A stretch of DNA of 64,000 bases, from the NCBI RefSeq assembly GCF_020405205.1, contig NZ_CP084471.1, positions 1 through 64,000 of the forward strand, in the 5' to 3' direction. The translations under genes and the position numbers were made by a program. The stretch comes from Natrinema salinisoli (GTDB lineage: Archaea > Halobacteriota > Halobacteria > Halobacteriales > Natrialbaceae). The stretch's first letter is position 1. The number at the start of each line of letters is the position of its first letter. A model generated the notes under the pieces. The model did no database searches. It was not told the origin of the DNA and saw nothing but the letters and a program-made list of their open reading frames with translations. Shown piece after piece: positions 44,377 through 52,655 of the stretch.

Positions 44377-44388
44377 AGGATATCCAGT

Positions 44389-44562
44389 ATGGTAGAAAGA
44401 ATTGGAGAACGGTCAGTACCAGCTGCGGTGACTATTGAGTGTGTTTGGTGCGGTGACGAGATCGACCATGACGGTCTGGTCCAAGTTACCGACAACGAGC
44501 CCGCTTGTTCAGAGTGTATTCGAGAACGGATCTGGTCTGAGATGAACCGTAACCAAGAATAG
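44389..44562 (+). CDS. Second small zinc-finger protein
   Basis: This 57-aa protein contains CVWCGDEIDHDGL and, 20 residues on, CSEC, a classic two-CxxC zinc ribbon. It directly follows another small zinc-finger gene with a 12-bp gap. The ATG at 44389 has no competing start. Function unknown; partner or DNA/RNA-binding roles are possible. Confidence 0.65.
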   Translation: MVERIGERSVPAAVTIECVWCGDEIDHDGLVQVTDNEPACSECIRERIWSEMNRNQE

Positions 44563-45038
44563 GCAGATCTTCCAACTCTCTGGATAACGTAGCTGCAACT
44601 CACGTTCTCTTTCAAGTGAGTTCAAGACCGTGCCCGCTGGCCGTAGAGTTGCGCTAACGTATTATAGACGCCCTTCTATCGATGTCTTCGTGCAAGCACA
44701 TCACTTGCACTCTAAGACCAGAAATCGAGGAAGGCCTGTTCGTTCAAGGATCCTTCTGGCTGTACAGTGAAGCAAAGTTGTGATTTTCGGTAGAATTCTA
44801 GTGAAAAATAAATTGAGCAGTCTGATTTGCGACGAGACCACCGAAAAACGAAAAGAGTATCTATGAAACGCTTCGAACAGAACTACGGGCTCTGGAAAAC
44901 CCCCTTACGGTCACTTGAGCAATTGTCCGGGATGTTTTGGTAGCTATCTACTTCCACTGAACGCCACCTGCTTGTGAAAATCCGATCACTGTCATGCGTA
45001 GACAGTACGAATTTAAGGAGTAGCCTATTCACTGACGA
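44563..45038. other. Intergenic region, no gene seen
   Basis: I see no gene. A GTGCAAG-N7-CTTGCAC inverted repeat lies at 44690-44710; its meaning is unknown. Confidence 0.45.
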
Positions 45039-45128
45039 TTACTTATCGACACCTTCAGGCCCTGAATGCAATGCCTGGTCGATGAGCGTGTCTAACGCTC
45101 GCCGCATTCGGCGTCCGAGCGCTGACGA
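45039..45128 (-). pseudogene. C-terminal remnant of bat-type HTH regulator
   Basis: Thirty codons on the minus strand read SSALGRRMRRALDTLIDQAL then a stop. This is the last part of an HTH-10 (bat-type) domain, nearly matching the C-terminus of the intact regulator at 50831-51496 (SSALGRRMRRGLDTLIEHTI). The upstream part is gone, so this is a truncated copy. Confidence 0.75.
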
Positions 45129-45276
45129 GGAAACCGTCGAAGAGTATCATACAACCGTGATGGATGCATGGGAAGAGTGCGTCCGCACGAGTCTCGTCGA
45201 CGAAGTCCTCCTGCTCTCCGATTCAGAACACGAAACGGAAGTATGGGCATCCGTTCGTTACGAAGGAAGCAACTGA
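45129..45276 (+). other. Possible protein fragment, unknown
   Basis: The plus-strand frame from the edge of the regulator remnant to TGA at 45276 reads EETVEEYHTTVMDAWEECVR and VDEVLLLSDSEHETEVWASV. It has acidic haloarchaeal character but no start of its own in this segment and no recognised family. Confidence 0.3.
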
Positions 45277-45736
45277 GTCTTTTAAAAGAAGGGTTCCCGA
45301 CCAAACCGGCGCTCGCTTTCGAACGCTTGCTAACTCAACGCACGGAGGCGGAGGCGAAGTCCATGTCTTCGGTTAGTGGGCAATGCGGTCGGCTCGTCGA
45401 TCGAGAAGGCGCTCACCGTCTCTATGGGAAGCACTCGATAGCTCACCGAGAAATTCGGAGTAATCGCCGCTCAGCGAGGCGTACACGTCGAGCGCACGAA
45501 CGAGGTGCTCCCACGAACCCCGCTGTGTCACACTCGAAGAATCAGCCAAGAACTACGGAGTCTCCTCGTCTGCGTTCGGCCGACGGATACGGCGAGGACT
45601 ATATACCCTCGTCGACGGGATGCTTCGTGCAGAGTCCGAAGGTCTCGATCGTCGATAGTCGTAGAGGGGAGGTCACTTAAAGCCGCAGATGCTGACTGCG
45701 GAGACTCACAATGATGTAGCCCCCAGTACTGAGTAG
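45277..45736. other. Region without recognisable gene
   Basis: Several long frames cross this stretch, but their Arg/Ser-rich translations are typical of out-of-frame reading. I see no supported gene. Confidence 0.45.
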
Positions 45737-46015
45737 ATGTCAAGCACAGCTTCCCACGTCAAGTACACAACCAGTGAGGACGAGCTGATGAGCCAAACGG
45801 TCATAAACGCTGTTTCGGAGGTGATCGGCTGTGATCCGATCGAGTTGGATCCCGTCTACGAATATATCGACCCCGACGCGTTAGATGCCGTTTTCAGTTC
45901 CCCCTCGAGTATCGGCGAGAACCAGGACGACATCTACCTGGAGTTCGCCTATATGACGTATCGTGTGACGGTGACCACCGACCACGTTCACGTCTACAGT
46001 CAGGACGAAGAATAG
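45737..46015 (+). CDS. HalOD1-domain protein
   Basis: This 92-aa protein matches the haloarchaeal output domain HalOD1: TVINAVSEVIGCDPIELDPV, then YEYIDPDALDAVFSSP and a beta-rich end (EFAYMTYRVTVTTDHVHV). HalOD1 domains occur as stand-alone proteins or fused to signalling modules and are thought to act in haloarchaeal signal output. A short gene of 53 codons follows 29 bp later. The start at 45737 may be later (MSQTVINAV at 45788). Confidence 0.8.
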   Translation: MSSTASHVKYTTSEDELMSQTVINAVSEVIGCDPIELDPVYEYIDPDALDAVFSSPSSIGENQDDIYLEFAYMTYRVTVTTDHVHVYSQDEE

Positions 46016-46044
46016 GAAATTAGGTTTTAAACTAGTGTCGTCTT

Positions 46045-46206
46045 ATGCTGAACGACAATTCGATTGACGACGTTGAATCACTTCGTTCTGCTCTCCGAGA
46101 GGTTCTAAAAGAAGCAGAAACGAACGATATCGAAGTAGAAGGCAGTTTTAGGATCGAAGCGCCGGTTGATCAGAATTGGGAAATTCAAATTTGGCAAGTT
46201 GAATAA
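46045..46206 (+). CDS. Small acidic protein
   Basis: This 53-aa protein (starts MLNDNSIDDVESLRSALREV, ends PVDQNWEIQIWQVE) has a helix followed by strands. It lies 29 bp after a HalOD1 gene on the same strand. I recognise no named family. Codon use and acidity fit a real gene. Confidence 0.5.
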   Translation: MLNDNSIDDVESLRSALREVLKEAETNDIEVEGSFRIEAPVDQNWEIQIWQVE

Positions 46207-46305
46207 TCGCTGGCCCGGAACCTCTCTAAGCCAGATAACGATGCACTATCATGCTGAGTGCAACTCGAGTAACTCCAGAACCCGTTTTGGCCAGACGCCT
46301 TGCAA

Positions 46306-46740
46306 TTAGGTATTGAATGGGAGGTTCCCTAAGAAATCGTCACTTTGATAGTCGAGATGATCCAGCCGCGGACCGAGCAGTTCTCGAACGAGGAGCATCA
46401 GGGGATTGGTGTCTCCTTGTCCGACCAATGCGATTTCCGTCCTCGTCCCGTCGCCATCTTCGTCCCAGAGACCGATCACAACCTTCTTACGATCAACAAC
46501 TATTAACCGACTGATCCTGGGGCAGTTCGACTGATCGTACATCCAGTCCATCTGTGGGTCCCATATCGTAGCATCTGGGAGATATTCTCGGAAGAATTCT
46601 CGGGCGTCCCATTACTTGAATCGATTTCGTCGTACTCAGTATCTGTCCCGTCATATGCTCTTCGAGATCTCTTCCGTTTAGTTCCTCCGCTCGCGTTACA
46701 GCGCTCCGTCCGATACGGTATTGCGGTTCACGAATCGTGT
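46306..46740 (-). pseudogene. Frameshifted TrmB-like regulator remnant
   Basis: The C-terminal frame reads MDWMYDQSNCPRISRLIVVD, then KKVVIGLWDEDGDGTRTEIA and GQGDTNPLMLLVRELLG. This resembles the sensor/C-terminal domain of haloarchaeal TrmB-like regulators. Upstream in another frame lie VTRAEELNGRDLEEHMTGQI and REFFREYLPDATIWDPQ. At least one frameshift separates the parts, and no N-terminal HTH is seen. It overlaps the end of the integrase gene by 13 bp. Confidence 0.6.
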
Positions 46741-47867
46741 TCGGTAAACGCATCACCGGCGTCTTTGGCCATCTCTTTCGCTTCGATATGAGAGTAGGAT
46801 TTTCGCACGACTGCTTCGCTATTGTCCAAGAGCCGAGCAGCAGCAGTAAAACCGCGTTGCCGGACCATCACTTCGCCAGCTCCACGTCTGCCACCGTGTG
46901 GGGCGAGATACCCGTGTTTCCCCTCGAGTTCGAGATCTGCGTCCTCACAAAGCCGTCGCATGATCCGACGAGCGCCATCAGTGTTGATCGAGGGAGGTGC
47001 CAGCTCGTACTCTCGAAGGGACTTGAACACCTCGAGTTGGCCAGTGAGATCATCGACGAACGTCTCGGTTTTTCCTTCTGACCACCCGTGTTCGTTCCGG
47101 AGTCCCGTTCGAAGGGTCTCGTAGAGCGTTGGAAGGTGAAACGTCGGAAATACCGGCCAGTCATCGGCAGCGGGACTGAGCAAACCTTTGTATCGTCGCA
47201 TAGGATTTATCGCCTGCTCAGTCAGCGAACGATCAGACCAGTCTTGTTTCTTCGAGAGGACGGTCATCTTCCGGTCCTCGAACGAGACGTCATCCCACCG
47301 CAGCCCAGTACGGCGATCGTCTTTCGGATCAGCGAAGATTTCGCCGCCACGCACACCGGAGTAGCACAGGACGTAGACGAGCGCTCGGTCACGGAACTCT
47401 TTGATCGCACCCAGCCCTTTCTCGTCGGCAGCATCGTGAGCGCGTGTATCGACGTAACGGGTTATCAACAGCCGGTGTTCGTCAGTCCAGGCCTGCTGAT
47501 CCCCGGATCTACGTCCATCGTTTTCCGGAAGAGGTTCCTTCGCGACGTTTCGCTGTGCGTAGTTCGCCTCGAGGAGCCCTTCCCGAACGCACCAGCCGAC
47601 GTAGGCACTGACCTGTGCATAATACGTCTGAACCGTTCCTGGAGCGAGATCACGTCCAGTGAGCTCACGGGCGTACCGTCGGAACGTACGTTCGTCCAGG
47701 TCGTCGAACGCTTCCCCCGACTGGGGATCTGCCTCGAGCCACTCGAGGAAGTCCTCGACGCAGCGCTCGAGGTTTCGCCGGTAGTTCCCGCTTCCCTCGC
47801 CACCCTTCGATTTCGATCGAAGGAACTCCTCGAGCGGGTCGGCGACCGACGTCGATTCGGATTTCAC
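46728..47867 (-). CDS. Tyrosine recombinase/integrase
   Basis: This 379-aa protein has an N-terminal SAM-like core-binding domain (about residues 5-110, with NYRRNLERCVEDFLEWLEA) and a C-terminal catalytic domain. Catalytic candidates are Arg in CYSGVRGGEIF, the His-Gly-Gly-Arg box (PHGGRRGAGEVMV) and Tyr in KSYSHIEAKEMAKDAG. All key residues look present, so it may be active. It probably integrates or resolves the element. A dif-like 12-6-12 inverted repeat lies 80-109 bp upstream of its start, and an IS6-type remnant follows further upstream. No tRNA gene, the usual target, is in the window. Confidence 0.9.
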   Translation of the reverse strand: MKSESTSVADPLEEFLRSKSKGGEGSGNYRRNLERCVEDFLEWLEADPQSGEAFDDLDERTFRRYARELTGRDLAPGTVQTYYAQVSAYVGWCVREGLLEANYAQRNVAKEPLPENDGRRSGDQQAWTDEHRLLITRYVDTRAHDAADEKGLGAIKEFRDRALVYVLCYSGVRGGEIFADPKDDRRTGLRWDDVSFEDRKMTVLSKKQDWSDRSLTEQAINPMRRYKGLLSPAADDWPVFPTFHLPTLYETLRTGLRNEHGWSEGKTETFVDDLTGQLEVFKSLREYELAPPSINTDGARRIMRRLCEDADLELEGKHGYLAPHGGRRGAGEVMVRQRGFTAAARLLDNSEAVVRKSYSHIEAKEMAKDAGDAFTEHDS

Positions 47868-47946
47868 GTTCGATCACCCTCGAGACCCGGATTCCTGCTG
47901 GGTACCATCGTTCGTGATTCACAGAGGGAGTGGACACTCATAAAAC

Positions 47947-47976
47947 TACACTTGATTATTCAGGTAATCAAGTGTA
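47947..47976. repeat. 12-6-12 inverted repeat, candidate recombination core
   Basis: TACACTTGATTA and TAATCAAGTGTA form perfect 12-bp arms around a 6-bp spacer (TTCAGG). The design equals that of Xer/dif and other tyrosine-recombinase core sites (11-13-bp arms, 6-8-bp overlap), and it lies just before the integrase gene. It could also be the integrase operator. Confidence 0.6.
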
Positions 47977-48078
47977 TTGAGCCCAGTACTTCATCTGCTG
48001 ATATTCGATGTCTGGGAGACGTAAACGGGAGAATTCCAAGTTATAAATCATATATGGCTATATCGAATCTTTTCCCGG

Positions 48079-48440
48079 CATATCCGAATCGACGGCCAGC
48101 AATACTGGCTGTACGCTGCGATCACTCCCGATTCGAACGAGTTCCTGTATCTGCAGCTGTTTCCGACGACAACGACGGCATTAACTGAACTGTTTCTGCA
48201 GGAATTCCGCGAGAAACATAATATGGAAGATGTCGTATTTCTGGCCGATTACGCCCAGTATCTCAAAATAGCCTTGTAGCGAGTTGGGCACCGATTCCAG
48301 ACGGTTCGCTATGGGAATCGGAACGCTGTTGAACATATATTTAGAGACATGAAAAGTAGAACTTCGTCGCTTAGAAATAGCTTCAGTTCTGTCGACCTCA
48401 CATGTTGAAGACGTGCTAAGCGTGCGAGATAGAAGCGTCT
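48079..48440 (+). pseudogene. IS6-family (ISH-type) transposase remnant, second
   Basis: The plus-strand frame gives RIDGQQYWLYAAITPDSNEF, PTTTTALTELFLQEFREKHN, then TAG at 48277, RFQTVRYGNRNAVEHIFRDM and SRTSSLRNSFSSVDLTC before TGA at 48406. A frameshifted HVEDVLS follows. These are the core motifs of haloarchaeal IS6-type transposases. The 5' part is missing. It is a different, less shifted copy than the one at 1866-2224. Confidence 0.8.
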
Positions 48441-48566
48441 TCGAATCGCGTGGAGCGTGGATTGTATGTCTATGATGAGCGCGGGGTGGTAGCGAACGCG
48501 GATCTGAGCTCGACGGAGAACATGCAAGCAACGGTAACTCTGCGTCCTGCGGAGCACAGAAGTAAC

Positions 48567-48821
48567 TTATCTGGAGTAGAACGCTTCCTGAAGTGGTTCC
48601 ACCTCCACTATCTCATCTTGCACTATAACCTCAAAGCCCGCGTATTGGAATCGGACTTGGCTGCTTGTTTCGGACCTATCGAACAGTGTATTCAATGCGT
48701 CTGGATTTATCGCCTCGCGTAGTGGAGGGAGGTCCAGTGGATCGCTGTCGGTTGCTTCTGCCACGGCTTTGATTACAGCATTTACTGGTGGCTTATTGTT
48801 ATCGATCAAGGCCGTTGTCAT
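48567..48821 (-). CDS. HalOD1-domain protein, second
   Basis: This 84-aa protein shows PVNAVIKAVAEATDSDPLDL, LREAINPDALNTLFDRS and a final strand pair (VRFQYAGFEVIVQDEIVEV), matching the HalOD1 pattern seen at 45737. The start MTTALIDNN at 48821 is preferred; the frame runs back to 48983 but reads unlike a haloarchaeal protein. Function unknown; probably haloarchaeal signal output. Confidence 0.8.
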   Translation of the reverse strand: MTTALIDNNKPPVNAVIKAVAEATDSDPLDLPPLREAINPDALNTLFDRSETSSQVRFQYAGFEVIVQDEIVEVEPLQEAFYSR

Positions 48822-49304
48822 CACTTGATAGTTGAACGTCGGTGTCTGTCTTTCATCGGCCTCACCCTCTCCGGAGTTTATATAGTCTCGCCTTTGGCTA
48901 ACGTATGGAGAAGCAGTACTTCCTAGCCACTCGTGTAGTGAGCATGTGATAATAACTACTATCAGGTAGCCAGAACTGAACACTGCAACAGTAGGTTCGC
49001 AAATCTACATACCGAATCGTCGTTCTTCTCAGAAGGCAGTTCCGGTCAGAACACCGTGTTCAGTATGGGGTCTGCAGGTATCACTGATCAATCGTCTGGA
49101 TGGGATGCCGTTTAAACACCGTAGAAGGTGAGCGGGGCAACTCACAGGCGCATAGTGCTCAATAGAGAGTATGATTAACCAATTACCACCCGTCTCTCAA
49201 TCGTCGACTGTACTCTCTGTGGAACAGGATTGGAGACAAATAACGTCATGGCATGGTGTTCAGCACTCTTCCATCGCTGTTGCTACGAAGTCGGGGGGTT
49301 GGCT
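48822..49304. other. Intergenic region, no gene seen
   Basis: The space between the HalOD1 gene and the divergent oxidoreductase gene holds a minus-strand TATA-like stretch near 48878 and no gene I can support. Confidence 0.45.
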
Positions 49305-50429
49305 GTGATTGGCGACGATATTGGGGTTGGAATCATCGGCCTCGGCGGCATGGGAAATTTCCACGCGCGAAGTATTCGCGACCTCGGCGCTGACATCGTC
49401 GCGGGCGTGGATCTCGTTCCAGAGCAACGCGATCGATTCGCCGACGAGTTCGGCGCACGGACCTACGAAACCCACGAGGCCCTCATCGAAGACGACGCTG
49501 TCGACGCCGTCATCGTGACGACGCCCAACCGGTTCCACGAGGCAATCGCCGTCGCAGCTCTCGAGGCGGGACTGGACGTCCTCATCGAAAAGCCCCTCGC
49601 ACACACTCTCGAAAGCGCAGAACGGATCGCCGCTGCGGCGGCACGTTCGGACGGCATCTGTATAGTCGGCTTTCACAACCGTCAGGCCGCGTCGATGGCC
49701 ATGTTCGACGAACAACTCGCGCGCAATCGTTTCGGCGACCTGACCCACGTCGAGGCCAACTACGTCCGCCGGCGCGGCGTTCCCGGCCCCGGCTCGTGGT
49801 TCACCGATCCCGAACTCGCGGGCGGCGGTGCCTTGCTCGACATCGGCGTCCACGCGCTCGACCTCGCACTCTACGCGCTCGACTTCCCTGAGATCGTCGA
49901 AGTAAGCGGCGTCTTGCGGACGACCTTTGGAACCACTGAAGAGTACGCTGATCCCGATGGATTCGGCGACAACTGGGACGCCGAGGCGGAGACCTACGAG
50001 GTCGACGACTCCGTCAGCGCCTTCATCCGCTGTGCGGACGGCCAAACCATCTCGCTTGAGGCCGCGTGGGCGACCAACCGCGAGGAGAGCATGGATTTCC
50101 GCGTGCGCGGCACCGAGGCGGGCGCCCAGTTCGACATCGGCGACACCGACCTGCGGATCCTCGAGGCCGGAACGGCCGGCTGCGATCACTACACCAACGT
50201 CGACATGACCGGTGACGCCGCGGTGACCGGTTACGGCGAACAGGACGAACAGTTCCTCGCAGCCGTCGCTGCGGGCGCGACGCCGGAGACGAATACCGTC
50301 GAGGAGACCCTGACCGTCCAGCGCGTGATCGACGCGATTTACCGCTCAAGCGAGACGGGTCGTGTGATCCAGCTCAAAGAGTCCCCACCGGTGGAGCCCC
50401 GACTCGAGCAGGCGGCACAACTCGACTGA
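49305..50429 (+). CDS. Gfo/Idh/MocA-family oxidoreductase
   Basis: This 374-aa NAD(P)-dependent protein opens with the dinucleotide fold VGIIGLGGMGNFHARSIRDL. It carries the family signature VLIEKPLAHTLESAERIAAA (catalytic Lys in EKP) and GGGALLDIGVHALDLALYAL. Members act on sugars and inositol derivatives. A GTG start at 49305 (VIGDDIGVGIIG) is proposed; the frame reaches ATG 49230, but the extra 25 residues are Cys-rich and unlike this family. GC content is higher than in the AT-rich flanks. No partner gene for a sugar pathway is adjacent except the GH3 gene 9 kb away. Confidence 0.85.
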   Translation: MIGDDIGVGIIGLGGMGNFHARSIRDLGADIVAGVDLVPEQRDRFADEFGARTYETHEALIEDDAVDAVIVTTPNRFHEAIAVAALEAGLDVLIEKPLAHTLESAERIAAAAARSDGICIVGFHNRQAASMAMFDEQLARNRFGDLTHVEANYVRRRGVPGPGSWFTDPELAGGGALLDIGVHALDLALYALDFPEIVEVSGVLRTTFGTTEEYADPDGFGDNWDAEAETYEVDDSVSAFIRCADGQTISLEAAWATNREESMDFRVRGTEAGAQFDIGDTDLRILEAGTAGCDHYTNVDMTGDAAVTGYGEQDEQFLAAVAAGATPETNTVEETLTVQRVIDAIYRSSETGRVIQLKESPPVEPRLEQAAQLD

Positions 50430-50488
50430 TTGGGGTTGAATACGACTAGTGGATGTCGTCAGCACAGACCAACGAATCCTAGAATTAA

Positions 50489-50761
50489 CCGGTGTCCGTT
50501 GCAGTTGTTCAAGTTATCGCTGCCATTGCAGACCAGAATTTAGAAGCCAGAAACGAGAATGAAGAAGATACTGGACTCAAACCACTCTACAACACGGTTA
50601 ATACAGATATCATAAATGAGTCATTCCATGATGTGGCAGATGGATCTTAGCCTGTAGGCAAAGTAGCATTCGTACACTGTGGATATGAGGTGGTTGTCGA
50701 GAGCTCTAGTGAAATAGTATTGATACTATCCCCCAACTGGAGAATATCTACTCAGCACTAA
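50489..50761 (+). pseudogene. HalOD1 gene broken by a stop codon
   Basis: The frame reads PVSVAVVQVIAAIADQNLEA, then LKPLYNTVNTDIINESFHDV, a TAG at 50648, and VGKVAFVHCGYEVVVES. This is the complete HalOD1 pattern (helix, PLY..VNTD turn, FVHCGYEV strand), interrupted once and lacking a clear start codon. It is probably a dead third copy. The rest of 50430-50830 is AT-rich and empty. Confidence 0.75.
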
Positions 50762-50830
50762 ATATTTCATACCTGTGAATCTCTACCCCAACTTTCTACT
50801 TATCTGAATACATGTCTCCTCAGATGACGA

Positions 50831-51496
50831 TCAATCATCGAAATCTTCGGGCTCTGAACGAATCGTGTGTTCAATAAGTGTATCCAGTCCCCGCCGCATC
50901 CGCCGGCCGAGCGCAGACGAAGAGATCTCGAACTCCTCAGCCAACTCTTCGAGTGTGGTATTACGTGGCTCGTTAAAGTAGCCTTGCTCGTGCGCTCGAA
51001 CGAGTACGTCGCGCTGAGCAGCGGTCAATTCGAACTGGTCAGCCGGATCGTCCAGCTCTTCTCGATAGAGACGGTGAAGGTGGAACTGTATTCCTTTTTT
51101 TTGGCAGACATCACGGACGTCCCTTAGGGTATCGAGAGAGGGGATACGAGCACGAAAGTAAGACTCCTCATGTGTGGTCGTAACGTCAAGAAATCCAACA
51201 TCAGACTCAGCAGCCTTGGGATAGAGCAGATCCGGGACGGTTTCTTTGGGGTGAGTCACACGATACAAGCGCCGGTCGTCTATTTCTGTAAGGCAAGCGT
51301 AATCTTTGACTGTGGAACTTGCCTGTAGGCTCGATTCGAAAGCATCGAAATTATCACCCGAAGCCCAGAAAACGCGTATCCCTTCACCCGCTGGTGTCAT
51401 ATGTACGTCCTCGTTGTACAACACCATCTCTGGGACCGATTCGAGCGGTTCCTGAACCAATGGAGAGATAATGCTAAACTCGGCGATCAAACTCAT
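50831..51496 (-). CDS. Bat-type HTH-10 transcriptional regulator
   Basis: This 221-aa protein has a haloarchaeal bat-type layout. Residues 1-150 are a sensor-like alpha/beta domain (MSLIAEFSIISPLVQEPLES at the start). The C-terminus is an HTH-10 domain: QFELTAAQRDVLVRAHEQGY, then TTLEELAEEFEISSSALGRR. Such regulators are numerous in haloarchaea and bind a wide range of signals. It is divergent from the secretion operon, with 429 bp between, and is a plausible controller of it. A truncated copy of its C-terminus lies at 45039-45128. Confidence 0.9.
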   Translation of the reverse strand: MSLIAEFSIISPLVQEPLESVPEMVLYNEDVHMTPAGEGIRVFWASGDNFDAFESSLQASSTVKDYACLTEIDDRRLYRVTHPKETVPDLLYPKAAESDVGFLDVTTTHEESYFRARIPSLDTLRDVRDVCQKKGIQFHLHRLYREELDDPADQFELTAAQRDVLVRAHEQGYFNEPRNTTLEELAEEFEISSSALGRRMRRGLDTLIEHTIRSEPEDFDD

Positions 51497-51883
51497 TCTT
51501 CTTCCCTTCTATACGAAGCGCACGACGTTGGTGCATTGATTGGGTCAGACAGGGCGATGATAGTCTCTGTCCACGAATAGTACTCTCCAAACCGATAACA
51601 CGCATTAGTTCACCATTTAGCGGATATTCTCTTATCATCGGTTCACTCGAGACACTATTACGCACCGGAGGTATTGAATCCCCTCTGATCCCATTATCTG
51701 GACTACAACAACGAAGATGACGATTTGAAACTACGATCGAGTAGCACCCGAATGAGTCTTGCAATCTCCTCAAACACTGTCTATTTGGACCAGTTTGAGA
51801 ACATTGTTTTGTTGGTTCCTTTGCTGGATTGGTTCATATTTCACTAATCAAAAAATATATTTACGCCCCCATGAATAAGGCAG
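51497..51883. other. Promoter region of secretion operon
   Basis: No gene is seen. An AT-rich TATA-like AAATATATTTA at about 51853-51863 is well placed to start transcription near 51884-51890, just before the hairpin at 51884-51910. Confidence 0.5.
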
Positions 51884-51910
51884 TATGCACCGGGACTGAG
51901 CCGGTGTATA
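51884..51910 (+). promoter_or_regulatory. Hairpin at the presumed 5' end of the secretion operon
   Basis: TATGCACCGG and CCGGTGTATA form a 10-bp stem (one G-T pair) with a 7-nt loop GACTGAG. It sits about 25 bp after a TATA-like box and 16 bp before the first ATG, so it would lie at the very start of the mRNA. It may act as an operator or as an RNA structure that limits translation. Confidence 0.5.
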
Positions 51911-51925
51911 CCCAGATTCGCATGT

Positions 51926-52204
51926 ATGATCACACGGTCAGTCACTATCGAAGAGATCGATGACCTGTTCCTGATGTGGAACGACCACATCAACGGCTCT
52001 GCCCTCTATCGTCGCGCACTCCGCGAGGAGATGGACGTTCGAGGTATCGATCCTGATGAACTCCGTGACCTCTTCGAGCGGGCCCGCGAGCAGGGCTATA
52101 TACTCGAAGAGATCGCTGAAAACACTAACCGATTCGCCGATCTCCAGTCGCTCGTGGGGGATCAGCAATACCAGCCTACGGCCGGAGATACCACTGATGA
52201 GTAA
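51926..52204 (+). CDS. Small protein at head of secretion operon
   Basis: This 92-aa acidic, mostly helical protein (TIEEIDDLFLMWNDHINGSA, then DELRDLFERAREQGYILEEI) has no family I recognise. It is the first gene of a tight operon; the next gene starts 6 bp after its stop. No membrane segment is present. A regulatory or assembly role is possible from position only. Confidence 0.65.
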   Translation: MITRSVTIEEIDDLFLMWNDHINGSALYRRALREEMDVRGIDPDELRDLFERAREQGYILEEIAENTNRFADLQSLVGDQQYQPTAGDTTDE

Positions 52205-52210
52205 CTCGCT

Positions 52211-52630
52211 ATGTCCCAGGATATCAACTCCTCCGAACCCGAACGTAGCACCGAAGCGGAGCCAACAACGACGAGTAGAATCCCGAAACAAGCCGCACTC
52301 ACCATCGTCCTCCTGAGTCTGTTTGCCGTACAGACTGTCGCAGCACAGAGTAACGCAGTCTGTAGTGCGGATAACCTACCCAGCATGATTGAGGGTTTCT
52401 TCCAGCTAACCACTGCACTGGGAATCGTCGGCCTCGCCATTGTCTGGCAGGCAGACTCCCTTATCGAGATGTTTACCCTCAATCCGGAGCAGAAGAAGGG
52501 GCTCAAGCGTCACAAGCGCTCGGCGATGAAATCCGCAGTCATCCTCGTCGTTCTCGGCCCACTGTACACCGTCGCCGGGTCGATGATGAGCCTTCCGCTG
52601 GCACAGTGCGTCGACCTCGTCCCTTGGTAG
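52211..52630 (+). CDS. Pilin-like small membrane protein (VirB2/TrbC-like)
   Basis: This 139-aa protein has an N-terminal disordered part (residues 1-25), a hydrophobic segment with an AQS-type cleavage-like site (LTIVLLSLFAVQTVAAQSNA), and two more helices (FFQLTTALGIVGLAIVWQAD and VILVVLGPLYTVAGSMM). Size and layout resemble VirB2/TrbC pilins of conjugation systems. Two Cys residues lie outside the helices (near residues 52 and 133). Assignment rests on topology and on its place ahead of the VirB6/VirB4-like genes. Confidence 0.6.
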   Translation: MSQDINSSEPERSTEAEPTTTSRIPKQAALTIVLLSLFAVQTVAAQSNAVCSADNLPSMIEGFFQLTTALGIVGLAIVWQADSLIEMFTLNPEQKKGLKRHKRSAMKSAVILVVLGPLYTVAGSMMSLPLAQCVDLVPW

Positions 52631-52655
52631 CCACCCAGCTATCGTCATGATCCCC

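Noticed and set aside
45168-45680. 170-codon plus-strand frame
   Set aside because: Rich in Arg and Ser with no haloarchaeal acidity or motif; it overlaps a better frame at its start.
47088-48188. 366-codon plus-strand frame opposite the integrase
   Set aside because: The minus-strand frame has the full set of integrase catalytic boxes; this one has none.
49230-49304. Upstream extension of the Gfo/Idh/MocA gene
   Set aside because: The added residues are Cys-rich and outside the family; the dinucleotide fold begins just after the GTG at 49305.
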